In this document: one piece after another, positions 1-7,447 of the stretch | How the letters are laid out: each line of letters begins with the position of its first letter | Position numbering within the stretch: position 1 is the first letter of the stretch | Assembly: GCF_001282685.1 (NCBI RefSeq) | Contig: NZ_LN875035.1 | Coordinates: forward strand, 2,652,001 to 2,716,000 | From: Niameybacter massiliensis | Lineage (GTDB): Bacteria > Bacillota > Clostridia > Lachnospirales > Cellulosilyticaceae | Direction of reading: 5' to 3' | DNA: 64,000 bases | The notes under the pieces: generated by a model | The model's input: the letters and a program-made list of their open reading frames with translations, nothing else | Told to the model about the DNA's origin: nothing | Database searches by the model: none | Made by a program: the position numbers and the translations under genes

Positions 1-1
1 T

Positions 2-613
2 GGAGAACTTTTTATTATTCATCCATTTGAAATCACCTATTACCAAGCAGATTTAAAAAAGCCTTGGCACTACTGTTGGATTGGTTTTGAAATGCATTTA
101 CCTGCTCACTTCTACCTAGAAGATGATGTTCTAAGTGCACCTCATTTAGAACATATTTTTAGAGACATCAAAAATTGTGAAACCATTGATGCTGGTAGAG
201 AATTTTATGTATGTAGTAAGCTCTATGAGCTTCTTGTACAGCTCACTCTAGTTCATACCCAAAACAAAGATTCTTCTAAATCTTATATTGATAAAGCAAA
301 AAACTATATCATGGCTAATTATATGAAACCTATTACCATAGATGGCCTTGCTCAAAAGTTAGGACTTGAACGTAGTTACTTTAGTAATCTTTTCAAAAAG
401 CAAGTAGGCCAATCTCCACAGGCTTATCTAGTAGACTTCCGCTTAACCAAGGCCGCCGAACTTATTACTCTACATGATTATAAGCCTAGTGAAGCAGCAC
501 TGTGTGTTGGCTATAATGATCTTTTTAACTTTTCAAAAATGTTCAAAAAGAAATTCGGTGTCCCCCCTACTCAAATCAAAACACATATAGAAAGTAAAAA
601 ATGCACCTATTAA
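2..613 (+). CDS. AraC-family transcriptional regulator, 5' truncated
   Basis: The reading frame is open from base 2, so the true start lies outside the window. The first visible residues (GELFIIHPFEITYYQADL) fit the cupin-like sensor domain of AraC regulators, and a HYCWIGF motif follows. The last ~100 residues hold the two helix-turn-helix AraC DNA-binding domain: IDGLAQKLGLERSYFSNLFK is the first HTH, followed by the signature GYNDLFNFSKMFKKKFGVPP. Regulators of this build usually control carbohydrate genes. The convergent sulfatase is the only neighbour, so its target cannot be read from here. The stop codon lies inside a terminator hairpin. The family is certain and the ligand unknown. 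Confidence 0.9.
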   Translation, partial: GELFIIHPFEITYYQADLKKPWHYCWIGFEMHLPAHFYLEDDVLSAPHLEHIFRDIKNCETIDAGREFYVCSKLYELLVQLTLVHTQNKDSSKSYIDKAKNYIMANYMKPITIDGLAQKLGLERSYFSNLFKKQVGQSPQAYLVDFRLTKAAELITLHDYKPSEAALCVGYNDLFNFSKMFKKKFGVPPTQIKTHIESKKCTY

Positions 614-626
614 GGTGCATTTTTTA
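597..626. terminator. Bidirectional intrinsic terminator
   Basis: An 8-bp stem (601-608 with 613-620) and a 4-base loop are followed by a T-run on the plus strand and preceded by an A-run, which gives a T-run on the minus strand. It sits between the convergent AraC and sulfatase genes and overlaps the AraC stop codon. Confidence 0.85.
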
Positions 627-630
627 TTTT

Positions 631-1956
631 CTATTCAGCTGGTAAAATAGTTACTTCTTCTTCACCAGCTTGTTCCATCCTTGCTACAAGACGTTTTGCA
701 AGCTCTTTTCTTACTTCTACATAACGCTCATCTTTAACTAAGTTACAAAGTTCATGTGGATCTTCTTGTAAATCATATAAGAAGGCTTCGTAATATGTAT
801 CTGCTCCTGCTTCTTTCCAAGCATCACCTTTTGCCATCACAGAATATTTATAGCGATTTGTACGAATTGCTCTACCTATATGACTTTCACTAATTTGTAG
901 AAATACTTCTTGTTGCCAGTCTTCTTTATTTCCTTGTAGTAACTGACAAATTGAATGACCATGATAGTTTTTGGGTACTTCAATTCCTGCACAGTCTAAC
1001 ATCGTTGCTGGTAAGTCAATCAAGCTTACAAGTTCTTCAACGACGCCACCTTTTTCAAATCCAGGCCCATGTACAATAAGTGGGATATGTGTACATCCAT
1101 CATGGCAAGAACGTTTATATTCACCATTACGTGTTTTAAAGTGTGAACCATGGTCTGAAGTATAAATAATAATGGTATTCTCATAAATACCTTTTTCTTT
1201 TAAAGTTTCCACCAATCTTCCTACATTGTAGTCTAGGCTATGACAACATCCAAGATAATTTGGATATTGTGCTTCCCAATCCCCTTGTCCTAATGGTAAA
1301 TCACCCGGGTGTTCGAAGTCTTTAAAACGTTCAAGACTTCCATCTGGTCCCTCATATCGATCTCTATCATTTTGATGATGTGGTTCGATTTGTGATACAA
1401 ATAGGAAGAATGGTTTATCACTCTCTTTATTACGAATATAGTCTAAGGCATAGTTATTGATACAATCAGCACGATACCCTATAAACTCTACTTTTTTATC
1501 ATCTTTATCAAACACATATCCGTTGTAACCATGTGAAGTAAATTCTAGTACATCTGATGCCATCCAATAATCTTTATATCCACCTCTTCTATCTTCTGGA
1601 ATAGCTGTTGTTTCAAAATGTAAATCTGCCTTATTGTCACTTGCTAAATGCCATTTACCTACATAAGCTGTTTCATACCCTGCCTCATTAAAATAATCTG
1701 CAAGCATTTTTTTAGAGAAATCTGGTGCTATGGCATTAGTAAAGCATCCTGTAGATGTTGCATATTGTCCAAGTTGTAAACAAGATCTAGCCGGACCACA
1801 TACTGGCTGACATGTAAATGCATTATTAAATCGAGTTCCCTCTGCTGCTAACTTATCTAAGTTAGGGGTTACATCTAACTTCTGTCCGTAGCATCCTAAA
1901 GTATCCCATCTTTGTTGGTCTGAAAAATAAAAAATAATGTTCGGCTGTTTGTTCAT
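631..1956 (-). CDS. Type I sulfatase (formylglycine-dependent)
   Basis: Hydrolyses a sulfate ester; the substrate cannot be deduced. The N-terminus NIIFYFSDQQRWDTLGCYG carries the metal-binding Asp typical of the alkaline phosphatase/sulfatase fold. The signature CGPARS (Cys53-x-Pro-x-Arg) is the CxPxR motif whose Cys is converted to formylglycine by anSME. YVGKWHL and YTSDHGSHF are further conserved sulfatase motifs. At 441 residues it fits the short bacterial arylsulfatase class. There is no signal peptide, so it is probably cytoplasmic. A GAG Shine-Dalgarno lies just before the ATG. No sulfatase-maturating radical-SAM gene is in the window. The convergent AraC regulator may or may not be related. 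Confidence 0.9.
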   Translation of the reverse strand: MNKQPNIIFYFSDQQRWDTLGCYGQKLDVTPNLDKLAAEGTRFNNAFTCQPVCGPARSCLQLGQYATSTGCFTNAIAPDFSKKMLADYFNEAGYETAYVGKWHLASDNKADLHFETTAIPEDRRGGYKDYWMASDVLEFTSHGYNGYVFDKDDKKVEFIGYRADCINNYALDYIRNKESDKPFFLFVSQIEPHHQNDRDRYEGPDGSLERFKDFEHPGDLPLGQGDWEAQYPNYLGCCHSLDYNVGRLVETLKEKGIYENTIIIYTSDHGSHFKTRNGEYKRSCHDGCTHIPLIVHGPGFEKGGVVEELVSLIDLPATMLDCAGIEVPKNYHGHSICQLLQGNKEDWQQEVFLQISESHIGRAIRTNRYKYSVMAKGDAWKEAGADTYYEAFLYDLQEDPHELCNLVKDERYVEVRKELAKRLVARMEQAGEEEVTILPAE

Positions 1957-2117
1957 TTCTAACTCCTATTTTTATGTTAAATTTAAAAGTAAACTACTTT
2001 ATAATTATATAGTAAATTTTAGTATATAAACAAGTAAAAGTTATACTTTTTTATAAAATATAATCAATTTACATCTTATTTCTATCCTTATCTCATCTCA
2101 TATATTTTTCCTTGTAT

Positions 2118-2157
2118 AATAAAAAACAAGGAATAGCCTGTATTTTATAAGCTACTC
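2118..2157 (-). terminator. Probable weak terminator after the EAL/HDOD gene
   Basis: On the minus strand a 7-bp stem (2151-2157 with 2131-2137, one G-U pair) is followed by CTTGTTTTTT. It starts right at the stop codon of the gene at 2159. The rest of 1957-2117 is A+T-rich spacer with no gene that I can see. Confidence 0.4.
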
Positions 2158-2158
2158 C

Positions 2159-3373
2159 TCATTCAATTCTAAATACATTATTTGCATAGTCAATTGCTTC
2201 TAAATAAAACTTCAATATTAATTCTTTAGGTACTTTGTACTGTTTAGCAAATAGATCAACTTCATCCCACTTTGCCTCTTCGTAATATTTTGTCACATTA
2301 ATAATATTTTTTAATACTTCTTCTATTTCAACTGCATCAATTCGATTTTCAATAGTTTGATCAACCTTTTTAATAAAAGTCAAAATCTCTTCTTTATCTT
2401 TTTGTTCCATAACAGAAAACATACCTCTTATATAGGCTTCTTCCTTATATTTACCTAAACCTACTTGTGCACATATTTGCTCTGCAAGTATGCCTCTTAT
2501 TAAAGCAACTTGTATATGATGATCTTGATTTTTCATAGTAACATCTTGCATAAGAAGAAGAATAATCCACCTGCTAGTTTCTGTCATCCCTAATCTTACA
2601 AGTGCTTCTTTTATAGAATAAATCACTTTGCCCCTATAATAATTTACTGTATTTACCTTTTGCAACAGTCTTAAGATTAAATTCACATCTTTATTAATAA
2701 TAGATACTAAGTTATCATATGAAGGATTTTCTTTTTTTATTTCCTTCCATAAATTAATATAGCTATTTTCTGCTATATCTAACGTCTTCTTAGACAGCAT
2801 TAAAGGTTTTGAAAAATAATAACCTTGAAAAAGGCTATAGCCATCTCGCTTAGCTTGTTCATACTCTTCTTCCGTTTCTACCTTTTCTGCCAATAACACT
2901 TTATTTTTATATTTAATTGCGATTTCTCTACGTATCTTCTCCGTAGTCATTTTAAAATCAACCTTAATGATATCTACAAGTTTTATTAATGAATCGTATC
3001 CTGATTTTCCTATATAATCATCCATTGCTAAAAGATAATTTTTCTCTTTAAGCCTTTTTAATCGCTCTAAAAGTTCTTCATCAATTTCTACATCTTCTAA
3101 TATTTCTATAATCATCTCATTAGGATTGAGCAAAAAAGGTATGTCACTCATAATTACGTCTCTATCAAAATTAATAAATGCATATTTTCCTTTTGCAATA
3201 TTACTTATTCCAAATGTAAGCATAGCATTTGATATCAATTCACATGTATAATTTTTATTAGGACTGTTGGGGATAAAATAATTCTGCTCATTCTCTCTAT
3301 GTAATAATTCATATCCAAATATTCTATTATGTTTATTAAAAATGGATTGTCTTGCCATATATATACATCTCAT
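2159..3373 (-). CDS. EAL-HDOD (YuxH-type) signalling protein
   Basis: Two domains. Residues ~1-200 form a degenerate EAL phosphodiesterase domain: the start ARQSIFNKHNRIFGYELLHR, the mid motif AMDDYIG (equivalent of DDFG) and VETEEEYEQAKRDGYSLFQG. The catalytic EAL triplet is replaced by YEL and other metal ligands are missing, so c-di-GMP hydrolysis is unlikely. Residues ~205-400 form an HDOD domain (ISIKEALVRLGMTETSRWI). The YuxH family combines exactly these domains. ATG codons lie at residues 1 and 6; an AGGG six bases before the first supports it. It is a single-gene unit, and a role as a c-di-GMP effector or scaffold is inference from the family. Confidence 0.85.
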   Translation of the reverse strand: MRCIYMARQSIFNKHNRIFGYELLHRENEQNYFIPNSPNKNYTCELISNAMLTFGISNIAKGKYAFINFDRDVIMSDIPFLLNPNEMIIEILEDVEIDEELLERLKRLKEKNYLLAMDDYIGKSGYDSLIKLVDIIKVDFKMTTEKIRREIAIKYKNKVLLAEKVETEEEYEQAKRDGYSLFQGYYFSKPLMLSKKTLDIAENSYINLWKEIKKENPSYDNLVSIINKDVNLILRLLQKVNTVNYYRGKVIYSIKEALVRLGMTETSRWIILLLMQDVTMKNQDHHIQVALIRGILAEQICAQVGLGKYKEEAYIRGMFSVMEQKDKEEILTFIKKVDQTIENRIDAVEIEEVLKNIINVTKYYEEAKWDEVDLFAKQYKVPKELILKFYLEAIDYANNVFRIE

Positions 3374-3582
3374 ACGTTTCCCTACCTATATATAAATTGC
3401 TAAGTTACACAATTTCTACCTTTCTTTCTAGAATTATATTTTATCTACATTTAAATTTCAACATTATATACTATTATTATATATTTTTTATAACATTTCA
3501 GTTATTACATCTATTTTAATTAATATTCCATTAAGCTATCATATTCATTTGTCTTATATGATCTTAATGCATTTTTAGCATA

Positions 3583-3610
3583 CAAAAAAGGTAACTTTCA
3601 AGTTACCTTT
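3583..3610 (-). terminator. Intrinsic terminator
   Basis: A perfect 10-bp stem (3587-3596 with 3601-3610) and 4-base loop are followed on the minus strand by TTTTTT. It ends the LytTR gene transcript or the candidate small RNA. Confidence 0.75.
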
Positions 3611-3738
3611 CTATCTATACTATATCATTTAGGGGAGAGCTTAATAAATACACAGGGGAGATTTTTAATATTATTTATCAATTTTCAATTAATTTTATGT
3701 TGTAAGGGTTTGAGGTTTTTATAGTGTGTACTTATTAA
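3585..3738 (-). ncRNA. Candidate LytTR-controlled small RNA with two CUCCCCU motifs
   Basis: On the minus strand, LytTR-type direct repeats (3781-3814) are followed by a TATAAT -10 (3743-3748) and then ~150 nt ending in a strong hairpin with T-run (3583-3610). No ORF with a ribosome site is present. The transcript would carry CTCCCCT twice (complements of 3654-3660 and 3631-3637), complementary to a Shine-Dalgarno sequence. This resembles agr P3/RNAIII in layout. The transcript is inferred, not demonstrated; the segment could instead be the 3' UTR of the LytTR gene. The neighbouring stretch 3374-3580, upstream of the EAL/HDOD gene, shows nothing further. Confidence 0.4.
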
Positions 3739-3780
3739 GCATATTATAATTTTATCATTTATGCTTATATATACTAAATA

Positions 3781-3815
3781 AAATGTTGTAAATAATAATT
3801 TTTATGTTGTAAATA
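3781..3815 (-). promoter_or_regulatory. LytTR-type direct-repeat operator (pair 1)
   Basis: On the minus strand the 12-mer TATTTACAACAT occurs twice with an exact 21-bp period, the spacing of two LytTR monomers on one DNA face as in AgrA sites. A third half-site (CTTACAACATAA, complement of 3695-3706) lies further downstream. A TATAAT stands 35 bases after the second half-site. The site lies just beyond the stop codon of the LytTR regulator, which is the obvious candidate binder. Confidence 0.55.
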
Positions 3816-3831
3816 ATTTATTACTATCTAT

Positions 3832-4557
3832 TTACTGATGCTCTAATAGATAGGTAGTATACTCCTCTTTTAAGCTTTTAGTATAACTTGCACCTACTGG
3901 TATCCTGATATTATTTCTGCATACGATTTCTTTACTTTCTATCTTTTCTATATAGGAAACATTTACCAAAAATGATCTATGAACCCGTATAAATTGTCCT
4001 TTGCTTATTTGCTTCTCAATAGTGTCTAAAGTAGAGTAAAATCTATCTTCTTCCCCTTTTAAACTTTGAATACTAATCACACGGTTCATAACCTCAAAAT
4101 AGACTATATCCTCTATACTAATTACCCTTAATTCTCTACCTACTTTGTAATGAAATTTTTTGACTTTAAAATGTTTAACGATATCTCTTGCCTTAAGTAA
4201 TATTTCTTCAATTTTTTGATTCTGTACCTCTTCTTTTATAAGATAATGGAGGGGCATAACTTCTAAAGCATCAAATACATGCTCTTTACTTGATGTCAAA
4301 AAAACAATGGGTACTTCTGTACCTTGTTTTCGCAAACAATCAGCTATCTCTACTCCCGTCATCTTATCTATAAGTACGTCTAAAAAGAAAAGATCTACAT
4401 TCATACACAACTCTTCTATGTCAAACATTAACTGTTGACTGGTCATATATGTTTGTATACAAATGTTTATATCATATTTTTGAGCTATTCTATGTAACTT
4501 ATCACTTAATTCTTGCAAAAAAAACTTACTATCATCACATATACAAATATTAAACAT
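3832..4557 (-). CDS. LytTR-family response regulator (orphan)
   Basis: 241 residues. Residues 1-125 are a receiver domain: acidic pair DD at 8-9, phospho-acceptor Asp60 in LFFLDVLID, and IVFLTSSKEHVFDA. Residues ~138-238 are a LytTR DNA-binding domain (FHYKVGRELRVISIEDIVYF, GQFIRVHRSFLVNVSYIEKI). The AgrA/VirR family binds paired direct repeats 21 bp apart, and such pairs occur on both sides of this gene. No histidine kinase or peptide pheromone gene is nearby, so it is an orphan or is served by a distant kinase. Upstream on the minus strand lies TTGACA (4640-4645) within a dyad. Confidence 0.9.
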   Translation of the reverse strand: MFNICICDDSKFFLQELSDKLHRIAQKYDINICIQTYMTSQQLMFDIEELCMNVDLFFLDVLIDKMTGVEIADCLRKQGTEVPIVFLTSSKEHVFDALEVMPLHYLIKEEVQNQKIEEILLKARDIVKHFKVKKFHYKVGRELRVISIEDIVYFEVMNRVISIQSLKGEEDRFYSTLDTIEKQISKGQFIRVHRSFLVNVSYIEKIESKEIVCRNNIRIPVGASYTKSLKEEYTTYLLEHQ

Positions 4558-4607
4558 CCTATCACCTATACTTTTACTCTATTATTTATAATTACGATTA
4601 TTAGCTT

Positions 4608-4645
4608 AACTATAAAATGATTATACAATTTTATAGTTATGTCAA
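4608..4645 (-). promoter_or_regulatory. Promoter region of the LytTR gene with dyad
   Basis: AACTATAAAA at 4608-4617 is perfectly inverted at 4629-4638. On the minus strand TTGACA (4640-4645) precedes a TATAAT (4620-4625), but the spacer is only 14 bases, so the exact -10 is uncertain. The dyad may be an operator. Confidence 0.3.
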
Positions 4646-4700
4646 GATTTTTTCCCAAAATAATGCATTTTCCTTCATAATTTTTCAAAATGAGTAAAAT

Positions 4701-4733
4701 AAAACCGCCAACATATATTTTGCCAGCAGTTTT
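4701..4733 (-). terminator. Intrinsic terminator (minus strand)
   Basis: Read on the minus strand, a 12-bp stem (4722-4733 with 4701-4712) that uses several G-U pairs closes a 9-base loop and is followed by TTTTATTTTA. The wobble pairs make it a hairpin on this strand only. It lies 310 bases beyond the PHP gene, which suggests a separate transcript. Confidence 0.55.
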
Positions 4734-4823
4734 TAATAGATATTTTCATAATCGTCTTTTTAGCTTGCCCTTACAATTTTTAATAAATACATTCTAATAT
4801 ATTAGCATTTTATCTTATATTTT

Positions 4824-4937
4824 ATAATTTTAATATTTGTAGTTTATCATTTATATATGTCATAATTTTAATATTTTAAATTTGTCATCTATATATTTCA
4901 TAATTTTAATATTTATAGTTCGTCATTTATATCATTT
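4824..4937. repeat. Three tandem 38-bp repeats
   Basis: Units start at 4824, 4862 and 4900 with an exact 38-bp period. All begin ATAATTTTAATATTT and contain a TTATCATTTATATAT-like segment. They fill much of the 490-bp gap between the LytTR and PHP genes. Confidence 0.75.
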
Positions 4938-5008
4938 AGGATTTTTATTACAATGTATTTATTAAATTCATTATTATCATATCAGCTTTTATACTTTTAT
5001 TTCAGCAA

Positions 5009-5041
5009 AATGTCATAAACAATCACTTTTATGTTGTGAAT
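5009..5041 (-). promoter_or_regulatory. LytTR-type direct-repeat operator (pair 2)
   Basis: On the minus strand the half-sites AATTCACAACAT and TGTTTATGACAT are 21 bp apart, matching in sequence and period the pair at 3781-3815. A TATGAT -10 candidate follows 29 bases downstream. The site lies directly after the stop codon of the PHP gene. Confidence 0.45.
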
Positions 5042-5048
5042 TGCATTT

Positions 5049-5810
5049 TCAGTCATTATCTCTCATTATTGTTGCCGGTTTATAGCACTGCTCTTGTCTA
5101 ATTCCAAGTACCTCTATCATTTTTTCTACATAGCCTAATTCACATACTTCCTCTAACTTATGCCCATCGCACCCAAAAGATAGTTTCACCCCTTGCCTTA
5201 GTGCCTTTTGAACTAACTGCATATTGGGTTCATGCCATAACCCAGATACTTCTAGTGCAACCTGATACTTTTTACATAGTCCAATCATCTCATCTTCCCA
5301 TTCTACTAAAAATCTCGTTCTCCCCAAATCCTCATAAAATGGGAGTACTGTTGGATGTCCATAAATATCTACACGTTGTGTCTTAAATGTTTCTTCCACC
5401 ATTTTTAAGATTTGTTCCATATAGTGTTCACATAAACCTTTATTATAGTTTGGGACATAGTTATTATGATGCTTTGCACGATTTCCAAAATAGCTACTTA
5501 ACCATTCCTTTTCTCTATGTTCATTGAAGTAATAGTGTACACTTGCAATACAATAATCCAACTTATAGGCTAATCTATCTGGTAATCTAAAATCTTCACC
5601 TATATTAGCTTCTGCTCCTCTTAATACTTCATAACGTCCTAACGTATCTAAATAGCGTTCTACAGCCTCTAGTGTATTAATACCTCCACAAAAGATATGA
5701 TCTGATATTCCTAACTTATAGCCCTTTTCTTTTGCCTTTTGTATAACATACTCAATAGATGCTGAACCATCTGACAATGTAGTATGTGTATGTAAATTAT
5801 AAATTTGCAT
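5049..5810 (-). CDS. PHP-domain phosphoesterase (histidinol-phosphatase-like)
   Basis: 253 residues of the polymerase-and-histidinol-phosphatase fold. The metal-binding motif HTHTTLSDG (His7, His9) opens the protein. GISDHIF, the GAEAN glutamate, SVHYY, YGHPTVLPF and SFGCDGHK are the other PHP metal-site motifs. Such proteins are metal-dependent phosphatases. Histidinol phosphate is one option, but no histidine genes are near and the substrate is open. It is monocistronic, has no signal peptide and is probably cytoplasmic. Confidence 0.85.
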   Translation of the reverse strand: MQIYNLHTHTTLSDGSASIEYVIQKAKEKGYKLGISDHIFCGGINTLEAVERYLDTLGRYEVLRGAEANIGEDFRLPDRLAYKLDYCIASVHYYFNEHREKEWLSSYFGNRAKHHNNYVPNYNKGLCEHYMEQILKMVEETFKTQRVDIYGHPTVLPFYEDLGRTRFLVEWEDEMIGLCKKYQVALEVSGLWHEPNMQLVQKALRQGVKLSFGCDGHKLEEVCELGYVEKMIEVLGIRQEQCYKPATIMRDND

Positions 5811-5932
5811 TTTCTCATCCCCTAATCTCTATGTTTTTAAGTCATGTTATTAAATAGCTATATTCTACTTCTATAATAATTTATTTCAAAATATCATACA
5901 ATTCTTCCTGTTAAATAATTTAGAAACAAAAT

Positions 5933-5958
5933 AAAAGGAGTGTTTCCACACTCCTTTT
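5933..5958 (-). terminator. Intrinsic terminator
   Basis: An 11-bp stem with a 4-base loop is followed by TTTTATTTTG on the minus strand, directly after the zinc-ribbon gene. Confidence 0.85.
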
Positions 5959-5964
5959 ACACAC

Positions 5965-6129
5965 TTACTTAAATGTCCCACACATTCTACAAGTAAGAGA
6001 TTCTCTTTTGTTTTCGGTTTTACATTTTGGACAAACCCATATCTTACCATTAGCAGTAGTTGTATCGTTTGTAGTATTTACCCCTTGATTTGCTTTTTCT
6101 TTTTCTGCTTTTTGACGTTTGCCAAACAT
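5965..6129 (-). CDS. Small zinc-ribbon protein
   Basis: A 54-residue frame. GGGGA lies 8 bases before the ATG and a terminator follows the stop. The sequence begins MFGKRQKAEKEKANQG, then a Thr/Asn-rich linker, then a zinc ribbon VCPKCKTENKRESLTCRMCG with two CxxC knuckles (Cys33/36 and Cys47/50). Function unknown. The highly basic N-terminus suggests nucleic-acid or ribosome contact, which is inference. It is the only gene in the 5811-6226 gap. Confidence 0.8.
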   Translation of the reverse strand: MFGKRQKAEKEKANQGVNTTNDTTTANGKIWVCPKCKTENKRESLTCRMCGTFK

Positions 6130-6226
6130 AAAATTCCCCTTTCAAAATCAGTTGTTCAAGTTTTCCCTACATCTTTATTATATTAGCAGAACTTGTACTT
6201 TATTTATCAAATTCCTTTAATCTTTT

Positions 6227-7375
6227 CTACTTTAAAGAAATAATATATGTTACATCCATTTCATCAAATGGATTTTCTCCTTTTTTAGCTACTTTGCCAT
6301 GAGCCATAATCTTATCTCCTTCCGGACTCCATGCCATAGGAATATAGTATTCTCCTGAAGAAACTAATGATTTTTTATTTGTTTCTACTTCTATTAAATA
6401 AATTCCTTTATCTCCTTCTTCATTAGATATATAGGCAATATTTTTACCATCCTTAGACCACCTTGCACCGTATATACCTCCTTCAGCTAAAACTTGTCTA
6501 TTTTGTCCCTCTAAATCTATAAGTATGAGTTCATTTAAATATGTCTCTGAATTAAATGTAGTCATCAATATTTGCTGTTGATTGGGAGAAACTTTAAATT
6601 CTAATACTTCATCTGTTACTAATGTTTTCTTATCTTTTTTCTCTATATCATATACTCTTAATTTATTATTTTCTTCTGACCCACTCTTAATGGTTGTATA
6701 ATATATCTTATCTCCCACCTTCATTGGTTGTGGCATACTTAATCCATTTAATAAATCCTGCGTCCCCATTACACCACTTTCTACATCCTTAATCTTTGTA
6801 ATAGTTCCATTAATATTAATTACAGCAAAACCTCTAATACTACTACAAGGCATGATAATTTCTTCATCATTAATCCATTGTGCCTCACTTAAATCATAGG
6901 GATCCATATCAGCATCTAAAATTTCAAATGTTAGATTGCCATTCTCATCTATAATATATCCTGCGCCTTGTTCCTGATATTGATTTCTATAAAATATATG
7001 TTTACGATCTGGTGAAAAAATACCTCCATCTTGGAACTTTGATTGATCATGAATGCCTATTGATCCTTTTGTACGTAAATCATATAGAAACATATTTTTG
7101 ACTTTAAAATTTCCAACAGCCGTTTCAACTTCTTCTAACTTTTCATTTTCCTTGGTCATAAGTATTTTATCTTCATTTAGCCAATCATATCCTGTTATTC
7201 CTTCATAAATATCTACTTTAGAAGCTATAATATGAGGTGGCGTAATGGCCTTTGTATCTTTTATCACTTTAATAGGGGTTTGCTCTTTCTTTGCAGATGT
7301 ATATTGTACACATCCTATTGTAGCAACTGAAGTTGCAGCTAATAAACTTATTACTAAAAATTTTCTTTTTAACAT
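6227..7375 (-). CDS. Lipoprotein with a TolB/DPP-like beta-propeller
   Basis: 382 residues. A signal sequence of ~20 residues ends in a lipobox-like TIGC (Cys22), so it should be anchored outside the membrane. The rest consists of propeller-type repeats, seen as FSPDRKHIFYRN, KVSPNQQQILM, ARWSKDGKNIAYIS and AWSPEGDKIM, as in TolB and the DPP-IV N-domain. It follows a histidine kinase gene by 73 bases, in the same direction, with no terminator between. A role as a sensor accessory or cell-wall monitor of that kinase is inference. Confidence 0.75.
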   Translation of the reverse strand: MLKRKFLVISLLAATSVATIGCVQYTSAKKEQTPIKVIKDTKAITPPHIIASKVDIYEGITGYDWLNEDKILMTKENEKLEEVETAVGNFKVKNMFLYDLRTKGSIGIHDQSKFQDGGIFSPDRKHIFYRNQYQEQGAGYIIDENGNLTFEILDADMDPYDLSEAQWINDEEIIMPCSSIRGFAVININGTITKIKDVESGVMGTQDLLNGLSMPQPMKVGDKIYYTTIKSGSEENNKLRVYDIEKKDKKTLVTDEVLEFKVSPNQQQILMTTFNSETYLNELILIDLEGQNRQVLAEGGIYGARWSKDGKNIAYISNEEGDKGIYLIEVETNKKSLVSSGEYYIPMAWSPEGDKIMAHGKVAKKGENPFDEMDVTYIISLK

Positions 7376-7447
7376 TTTATATTTCCTCCATACTTTTTAT
7401 AACTCTACTATACCTTAATCATTTTTCAAAAGTATCTCTAGTTGTTT

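Larger units (their letters stand above)
4699..4969 (-). ncRNA. Candidate LytTR-controlled transcript containing 38-bp repeats
   Basis: On the minus strand a second LytTR repeat pair (5009-5041) is followed by TATGAT (4976-4981), ~270 bases without a convincing ORF, and a terminator at 4701-4733. Three 38-bp tandem repeats lie inside. This duplicates the arrangement after pair 1. Two of the repeat units contain 13-codon frames (MKYIDDKFKILKL and MTYINDKLQILKL) that overlap as ATGA, but no Shine-Dalgarno precedes them and the third unit is interrupted, so I favour a non-coding RNA. Confidence 0.3.

Noticed and set aside
4862-4937. Overlapping 13-residue frames in the 38-bp repeats as a peptide operon
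   Set aside because: No Shine-Dalgarno before any of them, and the third unit lacks a start and has an internal stop. Kept only as a remark.
4824-4937. CRISPR array
   Set aside because: Units abut without spacers, there are only three, and no cas genes are present.
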